Shown here: positions 52,919 to 63,284 of the stretch, piece after piece
Layout: every line of letters starts with the position of its first letter
Numbering within the stretch: position 1 is the first letter of the stretch
NCBI RefSeq assembly: GCF_002291445.1
Contig: NZ_CP014137.1
Coordinates: 62,001-126,000, forward strand
DNA: 64,000 nucleotides
Reading direction: 5' to 3'
From: Brenneria goodwinii
Lineage (GTDB): Bacteria > Pseudomonadota > Gammaproteobacteria > Enterobacterales > Enterobacteriaceae
The notes under the pieces: model-generated
The model's input: only the letters and a program-made list of their open reading frames with translations
The model's database searches: none
What the model was told of the DNA's origin: nothing
Translations under genes and position numbers: made by a program

Positions 52919-54166
52919 TTATATCGCTGACGGGGCGTTATCCGCCTGTTGCGCTTTCCACCGCTCCAACGCTTTGCTACGGCGGCGATTAAGTTCGTTG
53001 CGTACCTCAATGCCCTGAAAACCATCGGCAACGACTTCCGCGCTGGTGACGCCGCGCGCGACGCGAAAAGCTTCGCGCAGATAGTCGCCTTGCGGGTAAG
53101 CGGTTTCCTCAAAGCCGGCGCGCCCGCGGGCGTCTGCCTCGCTGGTGATCGCCAACTGTTCCAGCCGCTGCGGTTTACGCCAGACATCCAGGGCGTCAAA
53201 CAGCTTCAGCAGCGTTTTGGGCTGCAATACCTGAACGGTATGCACCAGATCGTGATATTCCGCGACCAGTTTTGCCAGATCCCGAATATGGTTGGGAATA
53301 CGCAAGCGCAGGCACAACGCCTCAACCAGCTTCACCCCTGCCGGCCCATGGCCGTGATGGCGCGGCCACAGTTCGGGCGGCGTCAGACCTTTGCCGAGAT
53401 CGTGACACAGGGTGGCGAAGCGAACGTCAACATCCGGGGTGAGACGGGCGGCGATGGCCAGCGTCATCAGCGTGTGAACGCCGGTATCAATTTCCGGGTG
53501 CCATTTGGCCGGCGCCGGGATGCCGTAAAGTTTATCGATTTCAGGAAACAGCACGGCAAGCGCGCCGCAATCTCTGAGTACCTGAAAATAAACCTGCGGG
53601 GACGGGGTCGCGAGCGCTTTCTCGGTTTCTTTCCAGACACGCTCCGGCGTCAGGTAGGCAAGCTCCCCCTCATGCGTCATTTTTTGCATCAGCGCCATGG
53701 TTTCTTCGGCGATCTGGAAACCCAGGCTGGCGAAGCGGGCGGCAAAACGCGCAACGCGCAATACGCGCAGCGGATCTTCGCTGAATGCGTCGGAAACATG
53801 ACGCAGCAGGCGATGTTCCAAATCCCGGCGGCCGTGATAGGGATCGATCAACGCCCCCTGTTCCGTGCGGGCTATCGCATTAATGGTTAGATCCCGGCGC
53901 AGTAAATCCTGCTCCAGCGTGACATCCGGCGCCGCATGGCAAACAAAACCGGTATAGCCGTTGCCCGATTTCCGTTCGGTACGGGCCAGCGCATATTCCT
54001 CATGGCTGACCGGATGCAAAAATACGGGAAAATCTCTTCCTACCTGCTGATAACCCTGAGCCAGCATTTGCTCCGGCGTTGCGCCAACCACTACCCAGTC
54101 TCGTTCGGTCACGGGTAAATTAAGCAGACTGTCCCGCACGGCACCGCCGACAAGGTAAATATTCAA
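52919..54166 (-). CDS. cca: Multifunctional CCA tRNA nucleotidyltransferase
   Basis: 415 aa from a TTG start (GGAGCCCGACG upstream); E. coli cca also uses a non-AUG start. N-terminal nucleotidyltransferase domain YLVGGAVRDSLLNLPVTERDWVVVG and RRDLTINAIA; C-terminal HD domain FATLCHDLGKGLTPPELWPRHHGHG with phosphatase/phosphodiesterase activity. Adds and repairs the 3' CCA of tRNAs. Followed upstream by ygiM, as in E. coli. Confidence 0.96.
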   Translation of the reverse strand: MNIYLVGGAVRDSLLNLPVTERDWVVVGATPEQMLAQGYQQVGRDFPVFLHPVSHEEYALARTERKSGNGYTGFVCHAAPDVTLEQDLLRRDLTINAIARTEQGALIDPYHGRRDLEHRLLRHVSDAFSEDPLRVLRVARFAARFASLGFQIAEETMALMQKMTHEGELAYLTPERVWKETEKALATPSPQVYFQVLRDCGALAVLFPEIDKLYGIPAPAKWHPEIDTGVHTLMTLAIAARLTPDVDVRFATLCHDLGKGLTPPELWPRHHGHGPAGVKLVEALCLRLRIPNHIRDLAKLVAEYHDLVHTVQVLQPKTLLKLFDALDVWRKPQRLEQLAITSEADARGRAGFEETAYPQGDYLREAFRVARGVTSAEVVADGFQGIEVRNELNRRRSKALERWKAQQADNAPSAI

Positions 54167-54250
54167 CGTCGGGCTCCTGTGAATGTATCGTCATATTCAT
54201 GACATATTACCATTTTTGCGCATTATTACCGTTACAGACAGCGGATAATG

Positions 54251-54871
54251 CTAACTCATCCAGCGGTCGCTCTTCTTCCGGCGGGGGATAATATGCGGCA
54301 GCAGCAGGCCCAACAGAAGTCCGGCGCCAGCCACGCCGCCGCCGTACAGGAACCATTGCAGAATGATGGTTCGCTGTTTATCGTCAAGCTGGACATTCGC
54401 GGCGCTGACTTTCTTCTGCGCCACGATGAGCTGGTTTTTTAATTCCTGATTTTCGTTATGTAACCCATTGATAATACCGTCGCTGGCGGCAACTTTTTGC
54501 TGCATCTCCGCTGTGCGCTGGTTCCAGGTTTGATCGATATTCTTCAGTTTTTCCGTCAGGTCGTTAACCTGATTTTCCAACTCGGGTACGCGGGTTTTTA
54601 GGCTTGGGGTTTCACTCAACTGATCGAGCGGGATCCAACTGGTGCGGTTTCTGTCATCGCGGATTTGTGCGTAGCCCGCTCCTTGATTAACGCTGAGTAC
54701 CGTCACTTCATCGCCGGCGTTTAGCGTACCCACAATGCGGTATTGATTGCCTGGGCCGCTGTGGATGTAGGTCAGTAACTCATCAGAAATATAACGTTTT
54801 TCTTCCGCGTGAGCAGTCAAACTTGAAGCAAAGGTCATTAAGGTAAAACAAATCAGGAGTAATTTCTGCAT
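54251..54871 (-). CDS. ygiM: SH3-domain membrane protein YgiM
   Basis: 206 aa. Signal peptide MQKLLLICFTLMTFASSLTAHA, bacterial SH3 domain (RYISDELLTYIHSGPGNQYRIVGTLNAGDEVTVL), coiled coil (about 85-165) and a C-terminal transmembrane helix (LQWFLYGGGVAGAGLLLGLLLPHI) with a basic tail. Same architecture as E. coli YgiM (TIGR04211); function unknown. It precedes cca in the same direction. Confidence 0.92.
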   Translation of the reverse strand: MQKLLLICFTLMTFASSLTAHAEEKRYISDELLTYIHSGPGNQYRIVGTLNAGDEVTVLSVNQGAGYAQIRDDRNRTSWIPLDQLSETPSLKTRVPELENQVNDLTEKLKNIDQTWNQRTAEMQQKVAASDGIINGLHNENQELKNQLIVAQKKVSAANVQLDDKQRTIILQWFLYGGGVAGAGLLLGLLLPHIIPRRKKSDRWMS

Positions 54872-55206
54872 AAGATCATCAGGTTGCGTGAGTCATAGGA
54901 TGATAGTAGAGGCTTAAGTCTGACGAGGCAATGATTAAACCTGAATGAGAACTTTCTCACTCTTGGTTCGTCCGGCGTCTCTCCTGGGCGCAGTTCGGTT
55001 TTTTTATGGCGCGCCGTCCCTGGCTACTTGTGATGCTACGTCAAAAATTTTTCCCGGAAATCTTTTGTTTGCGCGTGAACATGAATCGAACCGATAGCGG
55101 CGCGAGCGGGAATAGCCAAACATCGGAGGATGCGGCAAAGGTGGCAAGGTGAAGTAAAATATTATCTACTAACGGAATTGGCGCCAAACCCGATGTGGGA
55201 AATGTT
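54872..55206. other. Gene-free divergent region between ygiM and ygiF
   Basis: Holds promoters for both directions by necessity, but I cannot assign boxes with confidence. A GAGAA-CTT-TTCTC-like palindrome lies near 54946-54960. No gene seen. Confidence 0.4.
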
Positions 55207-56541
55207 ATGAGTGAAGAGATTGAACTGAAATTTATTGTTCGCCCCGACAACGTTGATTCGCTGCGCAAGCAGCTATCCGTCTGGCAGAGTGAGTACAGTC
55301 ATGCTGAACATATGCATGCCCAGCGGCTGTCGAATATCTATTATGAGACGGCAGACCACTTCCTGCGCCAACAGGGTATCGGTCTGCGCATTCGCGGTGA
55401 GAACGAACGTTATGAAATGACGGTGAAAACCGCCGGTAAAGTGATTGGCGGGCTGCATCAGCATCCTGAATATAATGTGCCGCTGGAAAAAGCGGCGTTG
55501 GATCTTGGTCTGCTTCCGGCGGATATCTGGCCTGAAAATTGCGATCCCGCGGAGCTTCAACAATCCCTTAAGCCGCTGTTCAGCACCGACTTTACCCGGG
55601 AGAAGTGGGTAGTCACTTATCATCAAAGCGTGATTGAAGTTGCCCTTGACCGTGGCGAGATTCGCGCGGGCGAGCTTAGTGAACCGCTGAACGAACTTGA
55701 AATGGAGCTCAAGCTGGGGCAGACCTCGGATCTGTTTGAACTGGCGGCGGAAATCGCCGAGTTCGGCGGCCTGCGTCAAGGGAGTCTCAGTAAAGCCGCC
55801 CGTGGGTATCATCTGGCGAAAGGCAATCCGCCGCGCGAGTGCCGCCCGGCCGGTATCCTTGTTCTGGAGCCGAAAACCAATATCGATCAGGCGATCGGCG
55901 CGGCATTGGAGTACGCGCTGGGCTATTGGCAGTATCATGAAGAGCTGTGGGTACGCGGCAACATTGAGGCCCGTCACGCATTGCCGCAGGCCGGCGCGCT
56001 GATGCGCGAAATGCTGGTACTGGTCGGCGGCGTGATCCCCCGTAAGGTAACGACCCTTTTTCGGGCCGCGCTCACCAGCCTGGAGGATAAAGTGCAGGGA
56101 CCCGGAGATGCGGAGTCGCTATGCTACGGCGTGGAATACTTACAAAGTAAGTTGGTGCTTACCTCATGGCTGGTGGAGGCCGGCTGGCGCAGCCATCTGG
56201 ATAATAAAGAGCGTATCAAGTTACTGGGCTCCTACAAACGCTTTGCCGATATCATGTTGGGACGCAGCGCCGCCGAGCTGAAACACACCTTCGGCGGCCC
56301 CCTGAGCGACGTTCAATATGTCCAGCAGTTGCCTCGTTTACAGCGCAATATTTGTGCTCTTCAACTGTTATCCGGCGCGTATCCGGCTGAACAGGCGGAG
56401 GCATATATCGAGCGCTGGCGCGCGCTAATCGAGGCGGTTGAACAACTGTCAGACGATCAATCGCCGTCGCCGTATCTGGAAACCTGCCGCAAACAAGCAT
56501 TGGCTCAGTCACCATTCTGGTTACACAGCGCCGGGAATTAA
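55207..56541 (+). CDS. ygiF: Inorganic triphosphatase YgiF (CYTH-CHAD)
   Basis: 444 aa from ATG 55207 (MSEEIELKFIV, GGGAAA upstream). N-terminal CYTH tunnel domain (EIELKF, GLRIRGENERYEMTVKTAG) hydrolyses tripolyphosphate; C-terminal CHAD helical domain (from about 220; LGYWQYHEELWVRGNIEARH) binds polyphosphate-type ligands. Directly upstream of glnE as in E. coli. About 11 aa longer than the E. coli protein, and the middle linker diverges. Confidence 0.93.
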   Translation: MSEEIELKFIVRPDNVDSLRKQLSVWQSEYSHAEHMHAQRLSNIYYETADHFLRQQGIGLRIRGENERYEMTVKTAGKVIGGLHQHPEYNVPLEKAALDLGLLPADIWPENCDPAELQQSLKPLFSTDFTREKWVVTYHQSVIEVALDRGEIRAGELSEPLNELEMELKLGQTSDLFELAAEIAEFGGLRQGSLSKAARGYHLAKGNPPRECRPAGILVLEPKTNIDQAIGAALEYALGYWQYHEELWVRGNIEARHALPQAGALMREMLVLVGGVIPRKVTTLFRAALTSLEDKVQGPGDAESLCYGVEYLQSKLVLTSWLVEAGWRSHLDNKERIKLLGSYKRFADIMLGRSAAELKHTFGGPLSDVQYVQQLPRLQRNICALQLLSGAYPAEQAEAYIERWRALIEAVEQLSDDQSPSPYLETCRKQALAQSPFWLHSAGN

Positions 56542-56596
56542 CCGTTAACTGCGCTCACCCGCTATTGACGGCGGGTGACATCTCAAAGGAATCATC

Positions 56597-59449
56597 ATGT
56601 CGACACGTCCTTTGCCGTCTTTACCTTCATTACTGGCGGAACAGTCTCAACGGGTTCTACTCCGTCTGCAGGAAGCCGCTGCCGATCTTGCCCCGGCAAC
56701 GGAGGGCGATCTTGCCGTACTGGCGATGAGCGATTTTGTCGGTGATGCGCTGATTCGCTATCCGGACTGGTGGCGGGATCTTCATCGTCAGCCGCCGCAG
56801 CCCGAAGAGTGGCGGCATTATTCCGACTGGTTGAACCAGGATCTGGCCGAGGCGCATGATGAAACGGCGCTGATGAACGTTCTGCGGCGGTTTCGCCGTC
56901 GCATGTTGGTGCGGATTGCCTGGTCGCAGGCGTTACGCACCAGCACCACGGAGCAGACATTGCGGCAGCTCAGCGAACTGGCGGAAACCTTGATTGTTGC
57001 GGCCCGCAGTTGGTTGTATCAGGCCTGCTGCCGGGATTGGGGCACGCCCGTCAATGAGCAAGGCATTCCCCAACCGCTGCTTATCCTGGGAATGGGCAAG
57101 CTAGGCGGCGGCGAGCTGAATTTTTCTTCCGATATTGACCTGATTTTTGTCTATCCGGAGAACGGTCAAACGCAGGGCGGGCGGCGCGAGCTGGATAATG
57201 CGCAGTTTTTTACCCGTTTAGGTCAGCGGCTGATTAAGGTGCTGGATCAGCCCACGGTTGATGGCTTTGTGTATCGTGTCGACATGCGGCTGCGCCCGTT
57301 TGGCGAGAGCGGTCCGCTGGTGCTGAGTTTTGCCGCGATGGAGGACTATTACCAGGAACAGGGAAGGGACTGGGAGCGCTATGCAATGGTAAAAGCCCGT
57401 CTGCTGGGCGGAATGGACGATGAATATAGCCAGGAATTACGCCGAACTCTGCGGCCTTTCGTCTTCCGGCGTTATATCGATTTCAGCGTGATTCAGTCGC
57501 TGAGGAACATGAAGGGGATGATTGCCCGCGAAGTCCGCCGGCGTGATTTGCGCAACAACATCAAGCTGGGCGCGGGCGGTATTCGTGAAATTGAGTTTAT
57601 CACTCAGGTCTTCCAACTGATCCGCGGCGGCCGTGAGCCGGGGCTGCAGGAAAGGGCGCTATTGCCGACGTTGCGTCATATTGGGGAACTGGGATTATTG
57701 GCGCAGCCGCAGGTGACTGAACTTAGCGAGACGTACTGCTTCTTGCGCCGGCTGGAAAATCTTCTGCAGGCGATTGCCGATGAGCAAACGCAGACCTTGC
57801 CGGACGATGAACTCAATCAATCGCGGCTGGCGTGGGGCATGGGATTTGATGGCTGGGCGATGTTGCAACAGGCGCTGTTGCGGCACACGCAGTCCGTGCG
57901 CCGCGTGTTTGACGACTTAATCGGCGACGACGTGCCGGATAATCATGATATTCCCGAACACGACAGCTATTGCAGCCTGTGGCAGGATATGCTGGATTAT
58001 GCCGATCTGGCTTTGCTTACGCCGCATCTGACGGAGAGCGTGCGGGAGAGGTTGCTGCGCGAGATTGTTGATTTTCATCATGATGTCGCCAAACGCACCA
58101 TCGGCCCGCGCGGTCGAGAGGTGCTCGACCAACTGATGCCCAATCTGCTGGCGGAAGTGTGCGCCCGGCAGGAGGCCGATATCATTTTATCGCGCCTGAC
58201 TCCGCTGCTGCTGGGGATTGTTACCCGCACCACCTATCTGGAATTGCTGCTGGAGTCGCGGCCCGCCTTGGCACAACTGGTTCGGCTGTGCGCGGCCTCG
58301 CCGATGGTGGCCGGTCAACTGGCGCGTTATCCATTACTGCTTGATGAATTGCTCGATCCCGCCACCCTCTATCAACCCACCGCGCCGGGAGCTTATGCCG
58401 ATGAATTGCGTCAGTATCTGATGCGCGTGCCGGAAGACGATGAAGAGCAACAACTGGAGGCGGTACGCCAGTACAAACAGGCTCAGCTGCTGCGCATTGC
58501 CGCCGGGGATATCGCGGGCGTGCTACCGGTAATGAAAGTGAGCGATCACTTAACCTATCTGGCTGAAGCGATCATCGCCGCGGTTGTGCAACAGGCATGG
58601 TCGCTGATGGTCGCGCGTTACGGCCAGCCGTCGCATTTGCACCAGCGCAAGGGACGCGGTTTTGCGGTTATCGCCTATGGCAAGCTGGGCGGCTGGGAAT
58701 TAGGCTACGGCTCTGATCTGGATCTGGTTTTCCTGCTGGATTGCCCGTCTGACGTCATGACCGATGGCGAACGCAGCATTGACGGCCGCCAGTTTTATCT
58801 CCGGCTGGCGCAACGCGTGATACATCTGTTCAGCACACGCACTTCATCCGGCATTCTGTATGAGGTGGATGCGCGTCTGCGGCCTTCCGGAGCGGCGGGG
58901 ATGCTGGTCAGCACGGTTGACGCCTTTGATGATTATCAGCGTAACGAAGCCTGGACCTGGGAGCATCAGGCGCTGGTGCGGGCGCGCATGGTTTACGGCG
59001 AAAGCGGCATACAGCAACAGTTTGAAACCATTCGGCGCAATATTCTCGGCCGCGAGCGCGATCCCGACAAGCTGCGCGCCGAGGTTCGTGAAATGCGCGA
59101 GAAAATGCGGCAGCATCTGGCGAACAAAGACAAAAACCTGTTTGATCTGAAAACGGACGCCGGCGGGATCACCGACATTGAGTTTATCGTCCAATATCTG
59201 GTGCTGCGCTATGCTTCACAGCAACCCGGCCTGACCCGTTGGTCGGATAATGTGCGCATTCTTGACATGATGGCGCAGTACGGCGTGATGGATGAACGTG
59301 AGGCTGAGGCGCTCAAACAGGCTTACGTCACGATGCGCAATGAGCTACACCATCTGGCGCTGCAGGAGATCTCCGGCCGGGTGAGTCAGGATAAGTTTAT
59401 GGCTGAACGCCAACAGGTTTTACAAAGTTGGAGCAAATGGCTGGGTTGA
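56597..59449 (+). CDS. glnE: Bifunctional glutamine synthetase adenylyltransferase/adenylyl-removing enzyme
   Basis: 950 aa (E. coli 946). Two nucleotidyltransferase domains with GxSDxDL motifs: N-terminal removal domain GELNFSSDIDLIFVYPENG (about 170-185) and C-terminal adenylylation domain LGYGSDLDLVFLLDCP (about 705-720), each followed by a helical domain (RRDLRNNIKLGAGGIREIEFI and FDLKTDAGGITDIEFIVQY). Modifies GlnA in response to PII and glutamine, so it sets ammonium assimilation, relevant beside nitrogen fixation. Terminator follows. Confidence 0.97.
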   Translation: MSTRPLPSLPSLLAEQSQRVLLRLQEAAADLAPATEGDLAVLAMSDFVGDALIRYPDWWRDLHRQPPQPEEWRHYSDWLNQDLAEAHDETALMNVLRRFRRRMLVRIAWSQALRTSTTEQTLRQLSELAETLIVAARSWLYQACCRDWGTPVNEQGIPQPLLILGMGKLGGGELNFSSDIDLIFVYPENGQTQGGRRELDNAQFFTRLGQRLIKVLDQPTVDGFVYRVDMRLRPFGESGPLVLSFAAMEDYYQEQGRDWERYAMVKARLLGGMDDEYSQELRRTLRPFVFRRYIDFSVIQSLRNMKGMIAREVRRRDLRNNIKLGAGGIREIEFITQVFQLIRGGREPGLQERALLPTLRHIGELGLLAQPQVTELSETYCFLRRLENLLQAIADEQTQTLPDDELNQSRLAWGMGFDGWAMLQQALLRHTQSVRRVFDDLIGDDVPDNHDIPEHDSYCSLWQDMLDYADLALLTPHLTESVRERLLREIVDFHHDVAKRTIGPRGREVLDQLMPNLLAEVCARQEADIILSRLTPLLLGIVTRTTYLELLLESRPALAQLVRLCAASPMVAGQLARYPLLLDELLDPATLYQPTAPGAYADELRQYLMRVPEDDEEQQLEAVRQYKQAQLLRIAAGDIAGVLPVMKVSDHLTYLAEAIIAAVVQQAWSLMVARYGQPSHLHQRKGRGFAVIAYGKLGGWELGYGSDLDLVFLLDCPSDVMTDGERSIDGRQFYLRLAQRVIHLFSTRTSSGILYEVDARLRPSGAAGMLVSTVDAFDDYQRNEAWTWEHQALVRARMVYGESGIQQQFETIRRNILGRERDPDKLRAEVREMREKMRQHLANKDKNLFDLKTDAGGITDIEFIVQYLVLRYASQQPGLTRWSDNVRILDMMAQYGVMDEREAEALKQAYVTMRNELHHLALQEISGRVSQDKFMAERQQVLQSWSKWLG

Positions 59450-59452
59450 GAG

Positions 59453-59488
59453 GCGCTTCGCATTCTGTTTAACCGGGAAGCGCTTTTT
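59453..59488 (+). terminator. Intrinsic terminator after glnE
   Basis: GCGCTTC - 17-base loop - GAAGCGC followed by five T, 4 bp after the stop. Confidence 0.75.
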
Positions 59489-59552
59489 GCTGGTAATAAC
59501 CGGCCCTGTGATATTATGACGCGCATTATGCGAAATGAGCTTGGAGTATGGG

Positions 59553-60986
59553 ATGAAAGTTACGCTGCCTGATTTCCGCCATGCGGGCATATTAGTGGTT
59601 GGGGATGTCATGCTGGACCGCTACTGGTATGGGCCGACCAGCCGGATTTCACCAGAGGCGCCGGTGCCTGTGGTGAAGGTGGATACGATAGAAGAGCGCC
59701 CGGGCGGGGCCGCCAACGTGGCGATGAATATTGCATCCCTGGGCGCGCTTTCCCGCTTGGTCGGCCTGACGGGGATTGACGACGCCGCACGCGCTCTGAG
59801 CAGTAAACTTAACGAAGTCAACGTTAAGTGTGATTTCGTCTCCGTGCCGACGCATCCGACGATTACCAAACTGCGCGTGTTGTCGCGCAATCAGCAGTTG
59901 ATCCGGCTGGATTTTGAAGAGGGTTTTGACGGCGTCGATCCGCAGCCGATGATTGAGCGTATCCAGCAGGCGCTGCCGAATATCGGCGCGCTGGTGCTTT
60001 CCGATTACGCGAAAGGCGCGCTCACTCATGTACAGGCGATGGTGCAGACGGCAAAAGCGGCGGGCGTACCGGTATTGATCGATCCGAAAGGCACGGATTT
60101 TTCCCGCTATCGGGGGGCGACGCTATTGACGCCTAATCTGTCGGAATTCGAGGCGGTGGTCGGACGTTGTCAAAATGAAGAAGAACTGGTGGCGCGCGGC
60201 ATGCAACTGGTGGCGGATTACGATCTGTCCGCTCTGCTGATCACGCGTTCCGAACAGGGCATGACGCTGCTGCAACCGGGTCAAGCGCCGTTGAATCTGC
60301 CGACGCAGGCGCAGGAAGTGTATGACGTGACCGGGGCGGGTGATACGGTTATCGGCGTGTTGGCCGCGGCGCTGGCCGCCGGCAATCCGCTGGAAGAGGC
60401 CTGTTTCCTGGCTAATGCTGCGGCTGGCGTGGTGGTCGGCAAACTGGGAACCTCAACGGTAACGCCGATCGAACTGGAAAATGCCATTCGCGGCCGCTCG
60501 GAAATCGGATTCGGCGTAATGAGCGAGCAGCAATTGAAAGAGGCGGTTGAACGGGCGCGCCAGCGCGGCGAAAAGATCGTCATGACCAACGGCTGTTTCG
60601 ATATTCTGCATGCGGGGCACGTCTCCTATCTTTCCAATGCCCGCAAACTTGGCGATCGCCTGATTGTCGCCGTGAATAGCGATGCCTCAACCCGGCGTCT
60701 GAAAGGGCCGAGCCGGCCGGTTAATCCGCTGCCGCAGCGCATGATCGTGCTGGGAGCGTTGGAGTCCGTCGACTGGGTGGTGGCGTTTGAGGAAGATACG
60801 CCGCAGCGTCTGATCGCCGAAATCTTACCGGATATTCTGGTCAAGGGCGGTGATTATCAGCCGCATGAAATCGCGGGCAGCGAAGAGGTATGGGCCAACG
60901 GCGGCGAAGTTAAAGTGCTGAATTTTGAAGACGGCTGTTCCACCACCAACATTATCAACGCCATTAAAGCCGGTAAGTCTGAATAA
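59553..60986 (+). CDS. hldE: Bifunctional heptose kinase/adenylyltransferase HldE
   Basis: 477 aa from ATG 59553 (MKVTLPDFRHAGILVVGDVM), equal to E. coli. N-terminal ribokinase-like domain with GGAANVAMNIASLG and catalytic DVTGAGDTVIGVLAAAL; C-terminal cytidylyltransferase-like domain with TNGCFDILHAGHVSYL (HxGH) and ILVKGGDYQPHEIAG. Makes ADP-heptose precursors for lipopolysaccharide inner core. The usual next gene differs: ligA starts 15 bp later. Confidence 0.97.
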   Translation: MKVTLPDFRHAGILVVGDVMLDRYWYGPTSRISPEAPVPVVKVDTIEERPGGAANVAMNIASLGALSRLVGLTGIDDAARALSSKLNEVNVKCDFVSVPTHPTITKLRVLSRNQQLIRLDFEEGFDGVDPQPMIERIQQALPNIGALVLSDYAKGALTHVQAMVQTAKAAGVPVLIDPKGTDFSRYRGATLLTPNLSEFEAVVGRCQNEEELVARGMQLVADYDLSALLITRSEQGMTLLQPGQAPLNLPTQAQEVYDVTGAGDTVIGVLAAALAAGNPLEEACFLANAAAGVVVGKLGTSTVTPIELENAIRGRSEIGFGVMSEQQLKEAVERARQRGEKIVMTNGCFDILHAGHVSYLSNARKLGDRLIVAVNSDASTRRLKGPSRPVNPLPQRMIVLGALESVDWVVAFEEDTPQRLIAEILPDILVKGGDYQPHEIAGSEEVWANGGEVKVLNFEDGCSTTNIINAIKAGKSE

Positions 60987-61001
60987 TTGACTGAAACAAG
61001 T

Positions 61002-63056
61002 ATGAATCCATTGAATATAGCGTCAGCCGAAGTACGTGAGGCAACCTCACGGATAGCAGAATTGCGCGCCTTATTGCGCCATCATGAATATAAGTATCAC
61101 GTGGAGGATGCGCCGGAAATTCCCGATGCCGAGTATGACCGGCTGATGCGTGAGCTGAAAAATCTGGAAGAGACCTACCCGCAACTGGTGACGGCTGATT
61201 CGCCGACGCAGCGGGTCGGCGCCGCGCCGCTTGCGGCGTTCGAGCAGGTTCATCATGAAGTGCCGATGCTGTCGCTGGATAACGTATTTGATGAAGAAAG
61301 CTATCTGGCATTTAATAAGCGTATTGGCGATCGGTTGAAAAGCGAAGAAGACCTGACCTTCTGCTGTGAGTTGAAGTTGGACGGTCTGGCCGTCAGTCTG
61401 CTGTACGAAGACGGCGTGCTGGTGCGCGCGGCGACGCGCGGCGACGGCACTACCGGGGAAAATATTACCTCCAACATTCGCACCATCGGCGCGATACCGC
61501 TTCGTTTGGTCGGGGATAACATTCCACGCCGTCTGGAAGTGCGCGGTGAAGTTTTCATGAAGCACGGCGGCTTCGAGAAACTCAACGAAGAAGCGCGCCG
61601 TACCGGCGGTAAAGTTTTTGCTAACCCGCGGAATGCCGCGGCGGGTTCGTTGCGCCAGCTCGATCCCCGCATTACGGCCAAACGCCCGCTGACTTTCTTC
61701 TGTTATGGCTGGGGCCTGTTGGAAGGAGGCGCGTTGCCGAATAGCCATTGGCAGCGCCTGATGCAATTTAGAGAGTGGGGTTTACCCGTTAGCGACCGTA
61801 TTAAGCTCTGCACCGGTAGTCAGGAAGTGCTGGATTTTTATCGTCATATCGAAGAGGTGCGTGGCTCGCTGGGTTTTGATATTGATGGCGTGGTCATCAA
61901 GGTAGACGATTTGGCCCTGCAGGATCGTTTGGGATTTGTCGCTCGTGCGCCGCGTTGGGCCGTGGCGTTTAAATTTCCCGCGCAGGAGCAATTGACCTGG
62001 GTACGTGATGTCGAGTTTCAGGTCGGCCGTACCGGCGCGATTACGCCGGTGGCGCGTCTGGAGCCGGTAGCCGTGGCGGGAGTCGTGGTCAGCAATGCGA
62101 CGTTGCATAATGCCGATGAGATCGAACGCCTTGGATTACAGATCGGCGATCGGGTGATTGTGCGCCGCGCTGGCGACGTCATTCCGCAGATTGTCGGCGT
62201 GGTGGAGTCGGAACGTCCGCAAAACACTCGCCCCATCCTGTTCCCCACCGCCTGTCCGGTTTGCGGTTCTGATGTGGAGCGTATCGAAGGCGAGGCGGTT
62301 ACCCGCTGTACCGGCGGTCTGATTTGCGGCGCGCAGCGTAAAGAGTCTCTGAAGCACTTTGTTTCCCGCCGGGCGCTGGATGTGGATGGTTTGGGCGATA
62401 AGATCATCGATCAACTGGTGGAAAAAGAGTACGTCAAAACCCCGGCCGATCTTTTCCGCCTGAGCGCCGGGATATTAACCGGCCTTGATCGCATGGGGCC
62501 GAAGTCGGCGCAAAACCTGGCCAACGCGTTGGAAAAAGCAAAAAATACCACGCTGGCGCGATTCCTATATGCGTTGGGGATCCGCGATGTGGGGGAAGCG
62601 ACGGCGGCCAATCTGGCGGCCCATTTCGGTTCGCTTGATGCGCTGTTCGCCGCGGATGAAGAGGCGTTACAGGAGGTTTCTGATGTGGGGACGGTGGTTG
62701 CTACCCACGTGCGTCATTTCCTTGAGGAAGAGCACAATCAACAGGTGATCCGCGAGTTAACCGATCCTGACGGCATCAATATTCACTGGCCAGCGCCGAC
62801 GGTGGTCAAAGCCGAAGAGATCGACAGCCCGTTTGCGGGTAAGACGTTGGTGCTGACCGGCTCTCTGAGTATCCTGTCCCGTGATGAGGCCAAAGATCGG
62901 CTGACGGCATTGGGCGCGAAGGTGAGTGGCAGCGTATCGAAGAAGACCGATATGGTCATTGCTGGCGAAGCGGCCGGTTCCAAGCTGACAAAAGCGCAGG
63001 AGTTGGGGATCCCGGTGATTGATGAAGCTGAAATGATTCGTTTGCTGGGAGAGTAA
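61002..63056 (+). CDS. ligA: NAD-dependent DNA ligase LigA
   Basis: 684 aa from ATG 61002; a TTG at 60987 in the same frame is possible. Full domain set: Ia helix and adenylation domain with active lysine CCELKLDGLAVSLLYEDG, GKVFANPRNAAAGSLRQLDP; OB-fold; zinc finger CPVCGSDVERIEGEAVTRC...GLICGAQ; helix-hairpin-helix repeats (LTGLDRMGPKSAQNLANAL); C-terminal BRCT (GKTLVLTGSLSILSRDEAKDRL). Slightly longer than E. coli (671 aa) at the N-terminus. Intact and probably essential. In E. coli it lies behind zipA; here it follows hldE. Confidence 0.96.
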   Translation: MNPLNIASAEVREATSRIAELRALLRHHEYKYHVEDAPEIPDAEYDRLMRELKNLEETYPQLVTADSPTQRVGAAPLAAFEQVHHEVPMLSLDNVFDEESYLAFNKRIGDRLKSEEDLTFCCELKLDGLAVSLLYEDGVLVRAATRGDGTTGENITSNIRTIGAIPLRLVGDNIPRRLEVRGEVFMKHGGFEKLNEEARRTGGKVFANPRNAAAGSLRQLDPRITAKRPLTFFCYGWGLLEGGALPNSHWQRLMQFREWGLPVSDRIKLCTGSQEVLDFYRHIEEVRGSLGFDIDGVVIKVDDLALQDRLGFVARAPRWAVAFKFPAQEQLTWVRDVEFQVGRTGAITPVARLEPVAVAGVVVSNATLHNADEIERLGLQIGDRVIVRRAGDVIPQIVGVVESERPQNTRPILFPTACPVCGSDVERIEGEAVTRCTGGLICGAQRKESLKHFVSRRALDVDGLGDKIIDQLVEKEYVKTPADLFRLSAGILTGLDRMGPKSAQNLANALEKAKNTTLARFLYALGIRDVGEATAANLAAHFGSLDALFAADEEALQEVSDVGTVVATHVRHFLEEEHNQQVIRELTDPDGINIHWPAPTVVKAEEIDSPFAGKTLVLTGSLSILSRDEAKDRLTALGAKVSGSVSKKTDMVIAGEAAGSKLTKAQELGIPVIDEAEMIRLLGE

Positions 63057-63059
63057 GCG

Positions 63060-63284
63060 GTGGAAAAAGAAGACCTGATTGAGATTGCCAATATGCAGAT
63101 GCCGTTTGGTAAATATCAAGGGCGTGCTCTGATCGATCTCCCGGAAGAGTACCTGCTGTGGTTCGCCCGTAAGGGCGAATTTCCGCAAGGGCGTTTGGGC
63201 GAGTTGATGCAAATTACGTTGGCCATCAAGATAGAAGGTCTGCAAGGACTGGTTAAGCCATTGAAAAATAGTCGCAAGGCATGA
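63060..63284 (+). CDS. ypeB: YpeB, DUF3820 protein
   Basis: 74 aa from GTG 63060, 3 bp after ligA. NMQMPFGKYQGRALIDLPEEYLLWFARKGEFPQGRLGELM is the DUF3820 signature of E. coli YpeB, which also follows ligA. Function unknown; resembles a short DNA-repair-associated QGR motif protein. The stop codon lies inside the terminator stem. Confidence 0.93.
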   Translation: MEKEDLIEIANMQMPFGKYQGRALIDLPEEYLLWFARKGEFPQGRLGELMQITLAIKIEGLQGLVKPLKNSRKA